From the NCBI GenBank assembly GCA_015680685.1, contig MNCI01033419.1, forward strand, positions 63,343-127,342: 64,000 nucleotides of DNA. The letters are read 5' to 3'. The notes beneath the pieces were generated by a model. It was not told the DNA's origin. It ran no database searches and saw only the letters and a program-made list of their open reading frames with translations. A program made the position numbers and the translations under genes. The stretch comes from Gnetum montanum (taxonomy: Eukaryota; Streptophyta; Gnetopsida; Gnetales; Gnetaceae). This document shows, piece after piece, positions 25,111 to 36,020 of this stretch. Each line of letters begins with the position of its first letter. The first letter of the stretch is position 1.

Positions 25111-26098
25111 GCCATTGTAATGAATACCTCATTAGATGGATAACCTCACTCAATCTTTTGAATCTCCTCCTTCCAAGTTAGTGGTGTGGGAGATGGCCAT
25201 TTATGCTAATCATTTACATAACTCAGTTTTTCTTTTTATTTTTACACATTATTTATTTTACACCTTTTTTGTTTTAGATGTTTTCCTATTTTATGCCATT
25301 ATTAGTTTTACACCATCATTGGTATGTTTGATTTTTTTGAATATTTTTCACTTTCTAGTATAATTTCTTTTCTTTTGGGTGTGATTTTCTAAATTTTTGC
25401 TAATAAAGTACTTTATGCCAACAAGACATAGTGGTGCTATAGTTGTTGCTAATGGTGGTTTATACTTATTATTTTTTATTGCTAATGTATAGTTTCTATT
25501 TTTGAATTTTGGTATGGATAACTAAGACAAGGCTTCTTTTTCATGGAACAGGAAGTGAGTGCACAACATCCACCCATTCACAAACTCCATGGTTTTCCTT
25601 ATTTTGGAAGTATGAGACCCCTTTTCTTTAAGTAAAAATTTAACAAAATTGTGACCTTGGTAATTTTTGAACTTGAAAAAGATTCATGGGTTTGAATAGG
25701 ATGTGACTTCAAGGGGACTCACTACTCTTTTTACCCTTCTACTTGGGTGCATGAGTGTTTTCATGGATTTCTTACCATTCCATGTTGACCAATAACAAGA
25801 AGATGAATAAGTCTTTGCATGATGTGTGTCCCATCTTAAAAAATAAAAAAAAATTAACAAAAACACAAAATAAAAAAATGAATGATGAAAAGAAAATGAT
25901 GATGGGAATTCAAAGCACACCCCTTAGATAGAGTAATGAGCTACAAGCACTGGTTATGAGACTAGAAAGATATGTTACCTATGCTTGGAGGTCCACTCTA
26001 ACTAAGGTCCTTTCTCACTTCCTTCTTCTATTTTCTTTTTTTTATAATGAATAGTGTTTAAGCTATGGGAGCACTCTTGTGTCTCAAAGGGAAGGTGT
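25111..26098 (+). mobile_element. Element A 3' UTR, proximal part
   Basis: T-rich DNA that matches the 3' UTRs of C (42280-43100, reverse) and B (45560-46330, reverse). Landmarks include GGAGATGGCCATTTATGCTA near 25190, TTTGAATAGGATGTGACTTC near 25690, and AGAAAGATATGTTACCTATG then AGGTCCTTTCTCACTTCC (25965-26025). From about 26051 the match is lost, shortly before the LTR of element E. Forty or so bases at 26056-26098 are unexplained. Confidence 0.55.
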
Positions 26099-27829
26099 TG
26101 GTGACCGTTTGGGACGCGATTGCCAACGAGTGTCCTCGAAAAGGATTTAGGTGCTTGCTGGTCTTTGGCAACACCAAGGCCTAGATNTAGTTAATGTGAG
26201 TATGTGTGTGTGTTTTTGCAGTGTGTGGTTGTGAAAAATGAAATGATTACATTGTGTGTGAACTACAGATGACTTATATTAAAGAGATTCAGCCAACTTT
26301 GCCAAGTACTATGAGTTATTGAGAGTTCCTATTTTGTTCAATTGCCTAGTCTATGTGGTCCCTATAATACCTACTTGTAACAAATAAAATTTTGTGAAAA
26401 AATTGAAGCACAACTCTGCGAATCTACTTCTAATTTTCCCTAGAGAAAGAGATAGTTCCACAAGAAAACTAGAAATAGAGCAAGATTCAATGGAAATAGA
26501 CAGAAAAGAAAGAATATTTGTGTTAAGACCTCAAATGTTTAAACAAGGTAAAATGATACGAGTAAACACTTCGCAATAAAGCTATCCAAAATTTAATAAC
26601 TATGAATTGTTTAAACTTTCAAGACTTAAATAAGCAATTTCTTCAAGACAATCCTACTATGCTACCAAAAATTGCTGGATAAACTACCACATACGAGACT
26701 CTATTTTGGCTAGATAATGGATGTCAAAAATTGCATTCAATAGAACCTTCAAAAGACTTGACAATTTCTAATTGAAATACCACGGAGATTCACTTTAAAG
26801 ATAAAAGAAGCTATTCTGGTCCCATCAAAATACCAAAAATTTTTTGAACCCTGTTGACTATTGAATCGTTTAATGGCTTGACTACAAGTAGAGGCTCTCT
26901 TACTAAAATCTCAATAGCAGTTCTTATACATTGCACAATAATCAAATTCACTACTAAAATGCTCTTAAGGCTTTCAGACACAAGCACTTCTATGGAAAAA
27001 ATTTAATAGAAATCTTCTATTATGCAATAAGAAACAATAAGAGCAATCTAAAAATCCCAAAATTACTTGCCAAGGATGATACTATCTAAACCACTAGCTA
27101 AACAATTTAAACAAAATAAAAATAAAACATAACTCACAGACTATGACAAAGAAGTTGAAATCTTTTCATTAGCCAGTCATCTTACAAGCAATCTTTCACG
27201 ATTTCTTCTTTACAAATGCTCTTCCAAGAGCCAAAGTGAGTGATCCCAAGTGTCCCCCAAGTGAGAGCTTGTAGTCCTCCAAAGTGTGTGTTAAGTGAGA
27301 CACCCCTTTTTTTTTCTTCTACTGTCTGAAGCCTTTTTATAGGTTTTAAAAGGTAATTAGATTCTAAAATATCTTAGCTAACTTCTCTCCCAAGTAAAAG
27401 TTATAACTTGCCCAACAAGTTAGGAGATCTTGCCCAACAAGTTAGGAAGTTGTAACTTATACATAAAGTTTTGGAGAAAATAATGCTAACATTGGCATGT
27501 GTTTTTACACATTTTACAAATTAAAAATTAAAGCCAAGGTCCTTATACTATATGAGCTTCATTCAATTTATTATTTTTAATTAGTTTGTAAAATATTATT
27601 AACCATCGATGCTTTAGTAATTTTATAAATAGGTGGTAGTAATAAGGTAATTTTGCATACACCTTAGTGTAAATGTGGGTGAAAGCAGGTGTACGGTCTT
27701 TAGAGTCAATAAGGCTAGAAAATAAATCATCTTCATCTTCCCTGGACTTTATTATTATTCATTTATTTATTATATATATATTTTTTATTTTTTTGTATTT
27801 TTTCCTTTGAACCCACGTTTGGTAAATTG

Positions 27830-28290
27830 TTGTGTGGATAATGAGTAACAATTGTAAGAACGATGGAAGTAATCAGCTGGTTCGTTTCTTTCCTTTCTTG
27901 CCTCTCTGCGAGACCTATAGAAATGGACACATGCTCTACCCAAGATCCAAGTGTTGTTTCAGCCCAAAACGGTATGTGAACTGCCACTGTGAGAAGAGGC
28001 TCTACCACAGCCGATGGTTTTGGTGGAGGGCTGGAATCGATTATCCATGTTACAGGGCCTTCATGACCATGGCATTTATCATGGTCACCCCCACAAAACC
28101 AGGAATTTGATTGCCACACCACCAACCGTGTGAGCCAACCATGGTGAAAGCAAACGCAGATGCGGGCCCAGTCGAGTTTTTGAAAACACCATCCTCATTG
28201 ATATGAGTAGCATGGCCATGAACGTCAAAGTTGATAGGAAATCAAATAGAAGGCCCAATGCAAGAACATTTAGCATCAGTTTCTTTAACT
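27830..28290. other. GC-richer block of unknown origin in the E 3' LTR
   Basis: Frames are open for 92-120 codons on both strands (27832-28110 plus; 27763-28125 minus). The minus frame contains GDHDKCHGHEGPVTWIIDSS and HIPFWAETTLGSWVEHVSIS. The parallel block in the other LTR keeps most of these residues. Composition differs sharply from the surrounding LTR, which suggests captured coding DNA, possibly from the same source as the IDD fragment nearby, but I do not recognise the protein. Confidence 0.4.
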
Positions 28291-28561
28291 TCAAATATTG
28301 TGCTTGTGAAGGGACTAATTTTAGGTTCTCTGTTCGAACGTTTCGTCAGCTGTACCTTTAATTGCATGTGACACTAAAATCCAGTGCGGTATCTATGATA
28401 CATAAATATTTTATGCTTTTGAAGCTTTGGTAGATTTTTTAGATCTTTGCAGTTGCACTAGAAATAGCTATGGCATTTCTAATGGGAGTATCTTCAAATA
28501 TTTGAGTGCACTCTCTTTTTTTTTCTTTGGAAGTTTCCTGAAAGGTGCTATCCATAGCGTT

Positions 28562-28860
28562 TTAGGTAAGCGTGTCGGTATGCTTCCTACAGAAGTGTTC
28601 CTTGATGTTGGTGAGGTCACCCAGAGCTCGCACCAGGTCCCGGTGGATGTAGGTGGGCTTAGGATAGATGTAGACGCACTTGCGCACTTCCTTGCTGGTG
28701 TGTTTTCTTAGCTTCCAGGGTAGGTCATGGCCGTGTTAGTGCAGTTGCAGGTTTTGGTTTCACTGAAAACCCTTCTGGCTTATGTCGCACACAAATCTGC
28801 TAGTTGCCCTCAGAGTCTTGGGAAATAATGCCATCACCCCTGCCTCTGAGTGCCACTAGC
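28562..28860 (-). pseudogene. Captured IDD C2H2 zinc-finger gene fragment (E 3' LTR copy)
   Basis: The minus strand of the LTR encodes, across two frames, the start of a plant INDETERMINATE-DOMAIN transcription factor. First comes VMALFPKTLRATSRFVCDI, corresponding to the conserved ALSPKTLMATNRF-C stretch ahead of finger 1. Then come GFQ-NQNLQLH and HGHDLPWKLRKHTSKEVRK (finger 1 and linker). The end is CVYIYPKPTYIHRDLVRALG and DLTNIKEHFCRKHTDTLT (finger 2), followed by a stop at 28562. One frameshift and several stops break it, and some zinc-ligand Cys are lost. Fingers 3 and 4 and the C-terminal half are absent. No intron is visible between the pieces. Sequence in a retrotransposon LTR, antisense or sense to its transcript, implies gene-fragment capture before the last transposition. 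Confidence 0.75.
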
Positions 28861-29300
28861 AGTGGTGGCAACTGCTACCACTGATGGATGCCACTGTAGT
28901 ATGCATATGAGGTGCTGGTGGCTGACAGATCGAGACTCTATGCAGGGCCGATGAGAATGCCTTTCAGTTTTTCTTAACTCATAAAAATTTAACCATTGAA
29001 TATTGCAAAACTGAGCCTAACAATAGTGCCCATGAAATACCAGGGACTGACAGTTTAATCAGTGAAGGCCTCCATATTTTGATTGCTCAATCTCGTTCTT
29101 CTCCACCTCTCTAGGGATAAGTCATAAGGCACTCTTTTCCAGTTTAATCTCGTGCATACCAACAACATCAACCCCAGATTTTTAAATTTGAGACTTTTCC
29201 AATGGTTTTAAAATAGATTTTTTTGTTTATGCAGTTATTTAAATATTTCCTTTTGTCAATATCTTCTTTTGCTATTCCATGAAATGGCCAAATGTTGCCA

Positions 29301-29835
29301 ACATTTCTGCCCTCTTAAAAAGGCTTAAGAAACTTATGCAGCCTCATTTCAAAACTAAAACATACTAAAACTTTCATAGAATTTTTACAGCTGAATAGAA
29401 ATATTTTTGGAGGGAAATTCCCATCAAACATAAGGTTTGATGGTATAAAAACCTCATTCCTATGAAAAAGAACAATAAACTGTACATTAGGAAGTCCTTC
29501 ATGGACTATTCTTGGGATGGAAACTGAATTGTGAGGGTTACTCTAGTAGGAATCCTCATCTCTCTAACTGTTTCATAGGAAATTTCTGATGTAATGAAGG
29601 GTATTCTATTATTTTCTAGCTTGGTGGAGCTTTCAACTTACTCTTTTTGAGATTTTTCTTTAGCAATCTTCTCATTTTCTTTCTCAAATGAATTCTCATT
29701 TTCTTGGAGTGTACAAATCTTGTTTTCAACACCTCCTTTTTCAATCATTTTATTTTTTCCATTTGAAGTAATATTATCAATCATCAAAGGTTCTCTGTAG
29801 ATGTATATATGATTTGGTTCTCCTTTCCAAGGTAA
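29301..29835 (-). other. Element E interior between protease and 3' LTR
   Basis: A Lys/Glu-rich frame (EKGGVENKICTLQENENSFE near 29700) continues from the protease and then reads ISYETVREMRIPTRVTLTIQ near 29555-29620 before decaying. The expected RT is not present. The stretch ends in a polypurine tract beside the LTR. This confirms that E lost, or never had, its polymerase. Confidence 0.5.
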
Positions 29836-30162
29836 TCACATGTGAGAATAATCTGTTGATATGTAACCTGAGAAATTCTTGCTCCAACTTCTACTCAATA
29901 AGAGACTATGCGAATTTGGTATATCTACCACTTGAATAGTTACTCTACTTCTGATGTGGGGTTTAGAAGAAATTTTCAATAGGACATTTGGTAATTGATC
30001 CACAATCTTCACTCTACTTTTATCCACTTGAACAATCTTTTTATTTGATTTTTCAGGAAACAAACCAAGTTTCTTACATATAGATAATGGCATTATAGTA
30101 GACGTAACTCCAGAATCAATCAAACAATTGTGTAAGTACTTACCCTTTAATTTCATTGTCAA
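29836..30162 (-). pseudogene. Element E aspartic protease domain
   Basis: A 108-codon open minus-strand frame begins MTMKLKGKYLHNCLIDSGVT and continues STIMPLSICKKLGLFPEKS, a retropepsin active site with the DSG triad intact. It goes on to KISSKPHIRSRVTIQVVDIP and ends in SHSLLLSRSWSKNFSG, where the family has ...ILGRPWL. The pattern LIDSG...MPLS...LGL is typical of Tat/Ogre-type elements. The frame is separated from the gag frame by a stop-rich stretch (30163-30259). Confidence 0.65.
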
Positions 30163-30259
30163 AAGAAAAGGAGGAGCTTCCTTATCATACGAGGTCTTTA
30201 ATTTCTCATCATTATTAGAGAGATAACTTAACTCTGATTCTCTAACTCTCCTTTTATCT

Positions 30260-31526
30260 TTAATGAACTCTAAAGTTTCTTTGCTGATCCCCTATTTGAA
30301 GCAACTGGTAAAAGCTAATATTGGCCTTGACATGTTTAAGGTCTTCAATCAAATCATACTCTCCATCACCAATAAAGCTTGGTCTCTTTATCCATTTATT
30401 AAAAGATTGATTTGGAGTGCTTTGCTCTACTTGATTGTCTTTACCTTTATTCTTATCTCTTCTATTTGGCTCAAAAGCTTTTCTCTTAGTAGATGGATTA
30501 GTAATAACATTTGGGGATCTAGAAGTAGTCAATATTTCTTTTGATTGGAGACTATATCAATTTTCCTCATTATTATTACATTCTTCATCTGAAGACATAT
30601 CTTCTTCAGAACTTGATAGAGAAGAAGTATCGCTAGATTCATTGCTAGAAGATTTACTTGCATAATGAACATTAGATAACTCATTATCAAATTCAATATC
30701 AAAAAAGTTGGACATAATTAGGTCACTTTCATCCTCATCTTCTGCTAACTTAGTTTCTTGATGTTTATGCTTTCTATTTTTCCTTTCTTCCTTGATATTA
30801 ACTCTTGCCAAAGCTTTTTCAAGCTTCACTATTTTATTAGGCATATCTCTCATTAATTGTCCTTGTTTAGATTCTACTCTTTCATGTTCTTGCTCTATCT
30901 TAACATGAGAAGGACCTGGTGAAGCTTTAAATTGAGCAAAATCTTGCATAGGAATCATAACTCTTTCTTCTCTTGTTTGAACTACAATATTTTCTTTAGG
31001 ATTCAAGTTCAACTGTTTTTCTAACTATATAGCTTCACTAAAGTAGTCATTTAGTGTAGTTATGTTTGGAGTTCTCCTTAACCAAATTGAAATGTTGGGG
31101 TTGANNNNNNNNNNNNNNNNNNNNNNNNNNNNNNNNNNNNNNNNNNNNNNNNNNNNNNNNNNNNNNNNNNNNNNNNNNNNNNNNNNNNNNNNNNNNNNNN
31201 NNNNNNNNNNNNNNNNNNNNNNNNNNNNNNNNNNNNNNNNNNNNNNNNNNNNNNNNNNNNNNNNNNNNNNNNNNNNNNNNNNTTTGCCAAGGATTTGCCA
31301 TCCTATTCCTTTGGATAGTTGAACTCTTAGACTTTCTAGATCTTCTCTTGTAAATCGATAAACCAGATATAATGAGTGATCTTCTTGATCTTCTAGTTTT
31401 TACTCTACTAATTGTTCCCAATTCAAGAACTTTCTTTTGTTCTTCTTGTGATGAAGAATTAGTCTTAGAATCTAGAATATCTTTTGAAACTTTTAAACTT
31501 TCCAAATTTTCAATCTTCTTGGTCAT
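30260..31526 (-). pseudogene. Element E gag remnant
   Basis: Three minus-strand frames make up the gag. At 31047-31526 a basic N-terminal part (SRVKTRRSRRSLIISGLSIY) is interrupted by a gap. At 30557-31012 is a charged, probably helical stretch (NKIVKLEKALARVNIKEERK) leading into an acidic Ser-rich tail (SSSNESSDTSSLSSSEEDMS). At 30260-30532 is a Lys/Asn-rich part ending GEYDLIEDLKHVKANISFYQ, the block that precedes the protease in Tat-type elements. No CCHC knuckle is seen. The acidic Ser run is unusual for a nucleic-acid-binding gag tail. Confidence 0.5.
31105..31282. other. Assembly gap (178 N)
   Basis: Continuous N inside the element E gag. Frames spanning it are not reliable. Confidence 1.
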
Positions 31527-33439
31527 AAACTGAAAAGAGTATCTAATTTCTTAAGCCTTTATAGTAACAAAGAATGGTTGATGTGCTAAAATTATAAGGC
31601 TTATGAACCTAGAGGCTAAATTTTCAGCCCTTCTGCTAGCACCAAATGAACTATTGGCAACCGTTTGGGACATGACCTCCAACAAGTGTCCTCGAATAGG
31701 ATTTAGGTGCTTGCTGGTCTCTGGCAACACCAAGGCCTAGATACCTCCAAATAGACTCAGTAGTTAATGTGAGTATGTGTGTGTGTTGTTGCGATGTGTG
31801 GTTGTAAAAAATGAAACGATTGCATTGTCTGTAAACTACAAATGACTTATCTTAAAGAGATTCAGCCAACTTTGCCAAGTACTATGAGTTATTGAGAGTT
31901 CCTATTTTGTTCAATTGCCTAGTCTATGTGATCCCTATAATACCTACTTGTAACAAATAAAATTTTGTGAAAAAATTTAAGCACAACTCTGCGAATCTAC
32001 TTCTAATTTTCCCTAGAGAAAGAGATAGTTTCATAAGAAAACTAGAAATAGAGCAAGATTCAATGGAAATAGATAGAAAAGAAAGAATATTTGTGTTAAG
32101 ACCTTAAATGTTTAAACAAGGTAAAATGATACGAGTAAACACTTCGCAATAAAGCTATCCAAAATTTAATAACTATGAATTGTTTAAACTTTCAAGACTT
32201 AAATAAGCAATTTCTTCAAGACAATCCTACTATGCTACCAAAAATTGCTGGATAAACTACCACGTACGAGACTCCATTTTGGCTAGATAATGGATGTCAA
32301 CAATTGCATTCAATAGAACCTTCAAAAGACTTGACAATTTCTGATTGAAATATCACAGAGATTCACTTTAAAGATAAAAGAAGCTATTCTGGTCCAATCA
32401 AAATACCAAAAATTTTCTGAACCCTATTGACTATTGAATCGCTCAATGGCTTGACTACAAGTAGAGGCTCTCTTACTACAATCTCAATAGAAATTCTTAT
32501 ACGTTGCACAATAATCAAATTCACTACTAAAATGCTCATAAGGCTTTCAGACACAAGCACTTCTATGGAAAAAATTTAATAGAAATCTTCTATTATGCAA
32601 CAAGAAACAATAAGAGCAATCTAAAAATCCCAAAATTACTTGCCAAGGATGATACTATCTAAACCACTAGCCAAACAATTTAAACAAAATAAAAATAAAA
32701 CATAACTCATAGGACTATGACAAAGAGGCTGAAATCTTTTCTTTAGCCAGTCATCTTACAAGCAATCTTTCACGATTTCTTCTTTACAAATGCTCTTCCA
32801 AGAGCCAAAGTGAGTGATCCCAAGTGTCCCCCAAGTGAGAGCTTGTAGTCCTCCAAAGTGTGTGTTAAGTGAGACACCCCTTTTTTTTTCTTCTACCGTC
32901 TGAAGCCTTTTTATAGGTTTCAAAAGGTAATTAGATTCTAAAATATCTTAGCTAACTTCTCTCCCAAGTAAAAGTTATAACTTGCCCAACAAGTTAGGAG
33001 ATCTTACTTTCCCAACAAGTTAGGAGATCTTGCCCAACAAGTTAGCAAGTTGTAACTTATACATAAAGTTTTGGAGAAAATAATGCTAACATTGGCATGC
33101 GTCTTTATACATTTTACAAATTAAAAATTAAAGCCAAGGTCCTTATACTATAGGAGCTTCATTCAATTTACTATTTTTTAATTAGTTTGTAAAATATTAT
33201 TAACCACTGATGCTTTAGTAATTGTATAAATAGGTGGTAGTAATAAGGTAATTTTGCATACACCTTAGTGTAAATGTGGGTGAAAGCGGTTGTATGGTCT
33301 TTAGAGTCAATAAGGCTAGAAAATAAATCATCTTCATCTTCCCTGCACTTTATTATTATTCATTTATTTATTATATATATATTTTTTATTTTTTTTGTGT
33401 TTTTTCCTTTGAACCCATGTTTGGTAAATTGTTGCATGG

Positions 33440-33850
33440 ATAATGAGTAATAGTTGCAAGAACGGTAGGAGTAATTAGCTGGTTTGTTTCTTTGCTTTCT
33501 TGCCTCTGCGCGAAACCTATAGAAATGGACACATGCTCTACCCAAGATCCAAGCACTGTTTCAGCCCAAAACGGTATGTGAATTGCGACCGTGAGAAGAG
33601 GCTCTGCCGCAGCCAATGGTTTCAGTGGAGGGCTGGAATCAATTATCCTTGTTACGAGGCCTCCATGACCATGGCATTTATCATGGTCACCCCCAGAAAG
33701 ACCAAGAATTTGATTACCACACTGCCGGCCATGTGAGCCAACCGCGATGAAAGCAAACGCAGATGCGAGCCCAGTCAAGTTTTTGAAAACAGCATCCTCA
33801 TTGATATGAGCAGCGTGGCCATGAACGTCAGAGCTGACAAGAAATCAAAC
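33440..33850. other. GC-richer block of unknown origin in the E 5' LTR
   Basis: Counterpart of 27830-28290. The minus frame 33386-33778 (130 codons) includes MTGLASAFAFIAVGSHGRQC and GGDHDKCHGHGGLVTRIIDS, close to the other copy. Both LTR copies keep the same minus frame open over about 120 codons, but the plus frame is nearly as open, so coding cannot be concluded. Confidence 0.4.
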
Positions 33851-34164
33851 AGAAGGCCTAGTGCAAGAACATTTAGTATCAGTTTCTTTAACTTCAAATA
33901 TTGTGCTTGTGATGGGACTAATTTTAGGTTCTTTGTTTGAATGTTCCCTCAGCTATACCTTTAATTGCATGTGACACTGAAATCTAGCACGGTATCTGCG
34001 ATAGATAAATATTTTATGCTTTTGGAGCTTTGGTGGATTTGTTAGATCTTTGCAGCTGCACCAGAAGCAACTATGGCATTTGTGATGGGAGTATCTTCGA
34101 ATCTTCAAGTGCCCTCTCTTTTTTTTTCTTTGGAAGTTTCCTGAAAGGTGTTGTCTGTGGCATT

Positions 34165-34460
34165 TCATGTGAGCGTGTTGGTATGCTTCTTGCAGAAGTG
34201 TTCCTTGATGTCAGTAAGGTCACCTAGAGCTCGCACTAGGTCATGGTGAATGCAGTTGGGCTCAGGAAAGATGTAGACACACTTGCGCACTTCCTTGCTA
34301 GTGTGTTTCCTCAGCTTTTAGTGCAGGTTGTGGCCGCGTCAGTGCAATTGCAGGTTCTGGTTTCACTGAAAACCCTTCTAGTGTATGTTGCACACAAATC
34401 TACTGGTCACCCTTAGAGTCTTGGGAAATAACACCATCACCCCTACCTTCGGGTGCCACT
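34165..34460 (-). pseudogene. Captured IDD C2H2 zinc-finger gene fragment (E 5' LTR copy)
   Basis: Counterpart of 28562-28860 and better preserved in finger 2. It shows VMVLFPKTLRVTSRFVCNI, GFQ-NQNLQLH with RGHNL, then RKHTSKEVRKCVYIFPEPNC and IHHDLVRALGDLTDIKEHFC with KKHT. In plant IDD proteins this reads Y.CPEP.C.HH..SRALGDLTGIKKHFCRKH, so the H-H, RALGDLT and HFC-KH positions are kept. A stop follows at 34165. Gln and Trp sites of the domain are replaced by stops, as elsewhere in the window, so the fragment is not under selection as a protein now. Confidence 0.8.
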
Positions 34461-34901
34461 GGTGGTGGTAGCTGCTATCGCTGATGGATGCCACTGTAGT
34501 GCACGGATGAGGTGCTGGCGGCTGACAGATCAAGACTCTTTGTAGGGCCAATGAGAATGCCTTTCAGTTTTTCTTAACTCATAAAAATTTAACCATTGAA
34601 TATTGCAAAACTGAGCATAACAATAGTGCCCATGAAATACCAGGGACTGATAGTTTAATCAGTGAAGGCCTCCTTCATATTTCGACTGCTCAACCTCATT
34701 CTTCTCCACCTCTCCGGGGATAAGTCATAAGGTGCTCTTTTCTAGTTTAAGCTCATACATACCAATAACATCAACCCTGGATTTTTAAATTTGAGACTTT
34801 TCTAGTGGTTTTAAAACAGATTTTTTTTATGCAGTTATTTTACATATTTCCTTTTGCCAGTATCTTCTTTTGTTGTTCCATGAAATGGCCAAATGTTGCC
34901 A

Positions 34902-36020
34902 ATAGAAGGACTGATCTTAGAGTGGTGATGTAAAGTCACTAAAGGTGGTTGGTTTTGGTATGGACTAAGAATGGATTTTATTAGGTCATTTAACCACAAA
35001 ATTCACAAGGGACTTCATGTGACCTTAATTGGGAACTCTATTTCACTTTCTCTCTCATCCATCCATGCTTTCCATGACTCACCTCATTGGCAGTGTCCAT
35101 GTCCTTGTTTGCTGTGCTAGAATTCTTAGGTAGATTCTTTTGAGTTTTGGTCCTTAATTTTCATAACCATTAATCACTTATGGGGCCCATGAAATCCTTT
35201 GGTTGAAGTTATGCAAGGGCAAAAATGGCATGTGCTTGCTATGGGAAGGACCCACTTGCATATTGTTTAGTTGGCTTAGTTAAGTACCTCATCCTTAGAC
35301 ATTCCCATAATCCAAACCTTCATGCACCCATTCAATGCATCCAACTATGCACTCCTTAAGGTAATTTCTTTAATGAACACATTCTCCACCAAAATTTTCA
35401 ATTCTTGAGATTTCAATGATCCTCTTCTATGATTCCATCAGATTCTTGACTTTTTTGGAACTCCATGGACCTCACTTTCATTAGAAAACTCTATATATTT
35501 TATTTTGAGAAACTGAAGATGTAAAATTTTGTTTATACCCTTCGTAAACAGTACCAATAGACGGAACCGCTACATATACAAGACCCCATATATAGGACCT
35601 CATTGACATCACACAAAAATAGTATATATATACACATCCACACTTCAAATCTTTCACATTTCCTTTCAAATGCTAAAGGATTTTTTGTAGTTTTGAGAGC
35701 CTAGAACCTTCTAGAAGCCATATCTTTTTAACTGTTTGTCGAAATCACTTTGTTCTTTGACCTTGTAACTACTATAGCTAAGCTCTTAGTCATGGGGGCT
35801 ACAAACCTAAAGTTTTTGGCAAAAACATTTTCTAAATATTTTTAACTCTCACAAAGGTTTAATAAAGAAACCAACATGAAAACATCAAATTACAAAAGTT
35901 GAACCCTTTCAACTAGCTCTAATAACATTTTGAACTCAAAAGTTAATAAAATAACCAATCTACCATGGTCCAACTTTAGCCTAAGTATAACTAATTGATG
36001 AGATTATGTATTAAAACATT
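34902..36020 (+). mobile_element. Element A 3' UTR, distal part
   Basis: GAATGGATTTTATTAGGTCA then CCACAAAATTCACAAGGGAC (34968-35015) matches the reverse of the C 3' UTR near 42200-42250. AAAATGGCATGTGCTTGCTA then GGGAAGGACCCACTTG (35222-35257) matches blocks at 45170-45220 and 8660-8700. This shows that element A resumes here after element E. From 35300 to 36020 the sequence is AT-rich with a TATATATATACAC run near 35625 and no recognised block. Confidence 0.55.

Larger units (their letters stand above)
26099..29300 (-). mobile_element. 3' LTR of element E
   Basis: Matches 31655-34901 over its whole length with scattered transitions and small indels. One difference is at 26187, a single N where the other LTR has about 18 extra bases (ACCTCCAAATAGACTCAG), which looks like a collapsed gap. 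Another is a repeat of CCCAACAAGTTAGGAGATCTT present twice here and three times in the other copy. It contains two GC-richer blocks in an AT-rich background, described separately. Confidence 0.75.
26099..34901 (-). mobile_element. Element E: Tat-like retrotransposon with long LTRs and short gag-protease interior
   Basis: Two direct repeats of about 3.2 kb (26099-29300 and 31655-34901) begin TGGTGACCG / TGGCAACCG and end TGTTGCCA, giving the inverted ends TGGCAAC...GTTGCCA. The interior (29301-31654) encodes gag and an aspartic protease on the minus strand but has no RT, RNase H or integrase, so E is non-autonomous or internally deleted. A purine-rich tract (AAGAGGGCAGAAA, minus strand) lies just before the 3' LTR at 29301-29320. 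Element A 3' UTR lies on both sides. The five bases outside each LTR (GGTGT, ATAGA) do not match; ATAGT at 26051-26055 against ATAGA at 34902-34906 is a possible decayed duplication with 43 extra bases. Confidence 0.7.
31655..34901 (-). mobile_element. 5' LTR of element E
   Basis: Begins TGGCAACCGTTTGGGAC and ends AAATGTTGCCA. On the interior side (minus strand, below 31655) the bases read ATAGTTCATT and then TGGTGCTAGCAGAAGGGC, a possible primer site starting TGG after a ten-base spacer; the tRNA was not identified. It contains the second copies of the unknown GC-rich block and of the IDD fragment. Confidence 0.75.

Noticed and set aside
27832-28110. Plus-strand ORF with Cys/Tyr/Arg-rich protein in the E LTR
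   Set aside because: The minus frame is equally open and neither matches a family; kept only as an unknown GC-rich block.
31047-31322. Open frames across the second gap
   Set aside because: Only the minus frame fits the gag context; the part inside the gap is unknown, and the plus frames are shadows.
31620-31655. tRNA assignment for the primer site of element E
   Set aside because: A sequence starting TGG is present at a plausible distance, but I could not match it to a tRNA 3' end with confidence.
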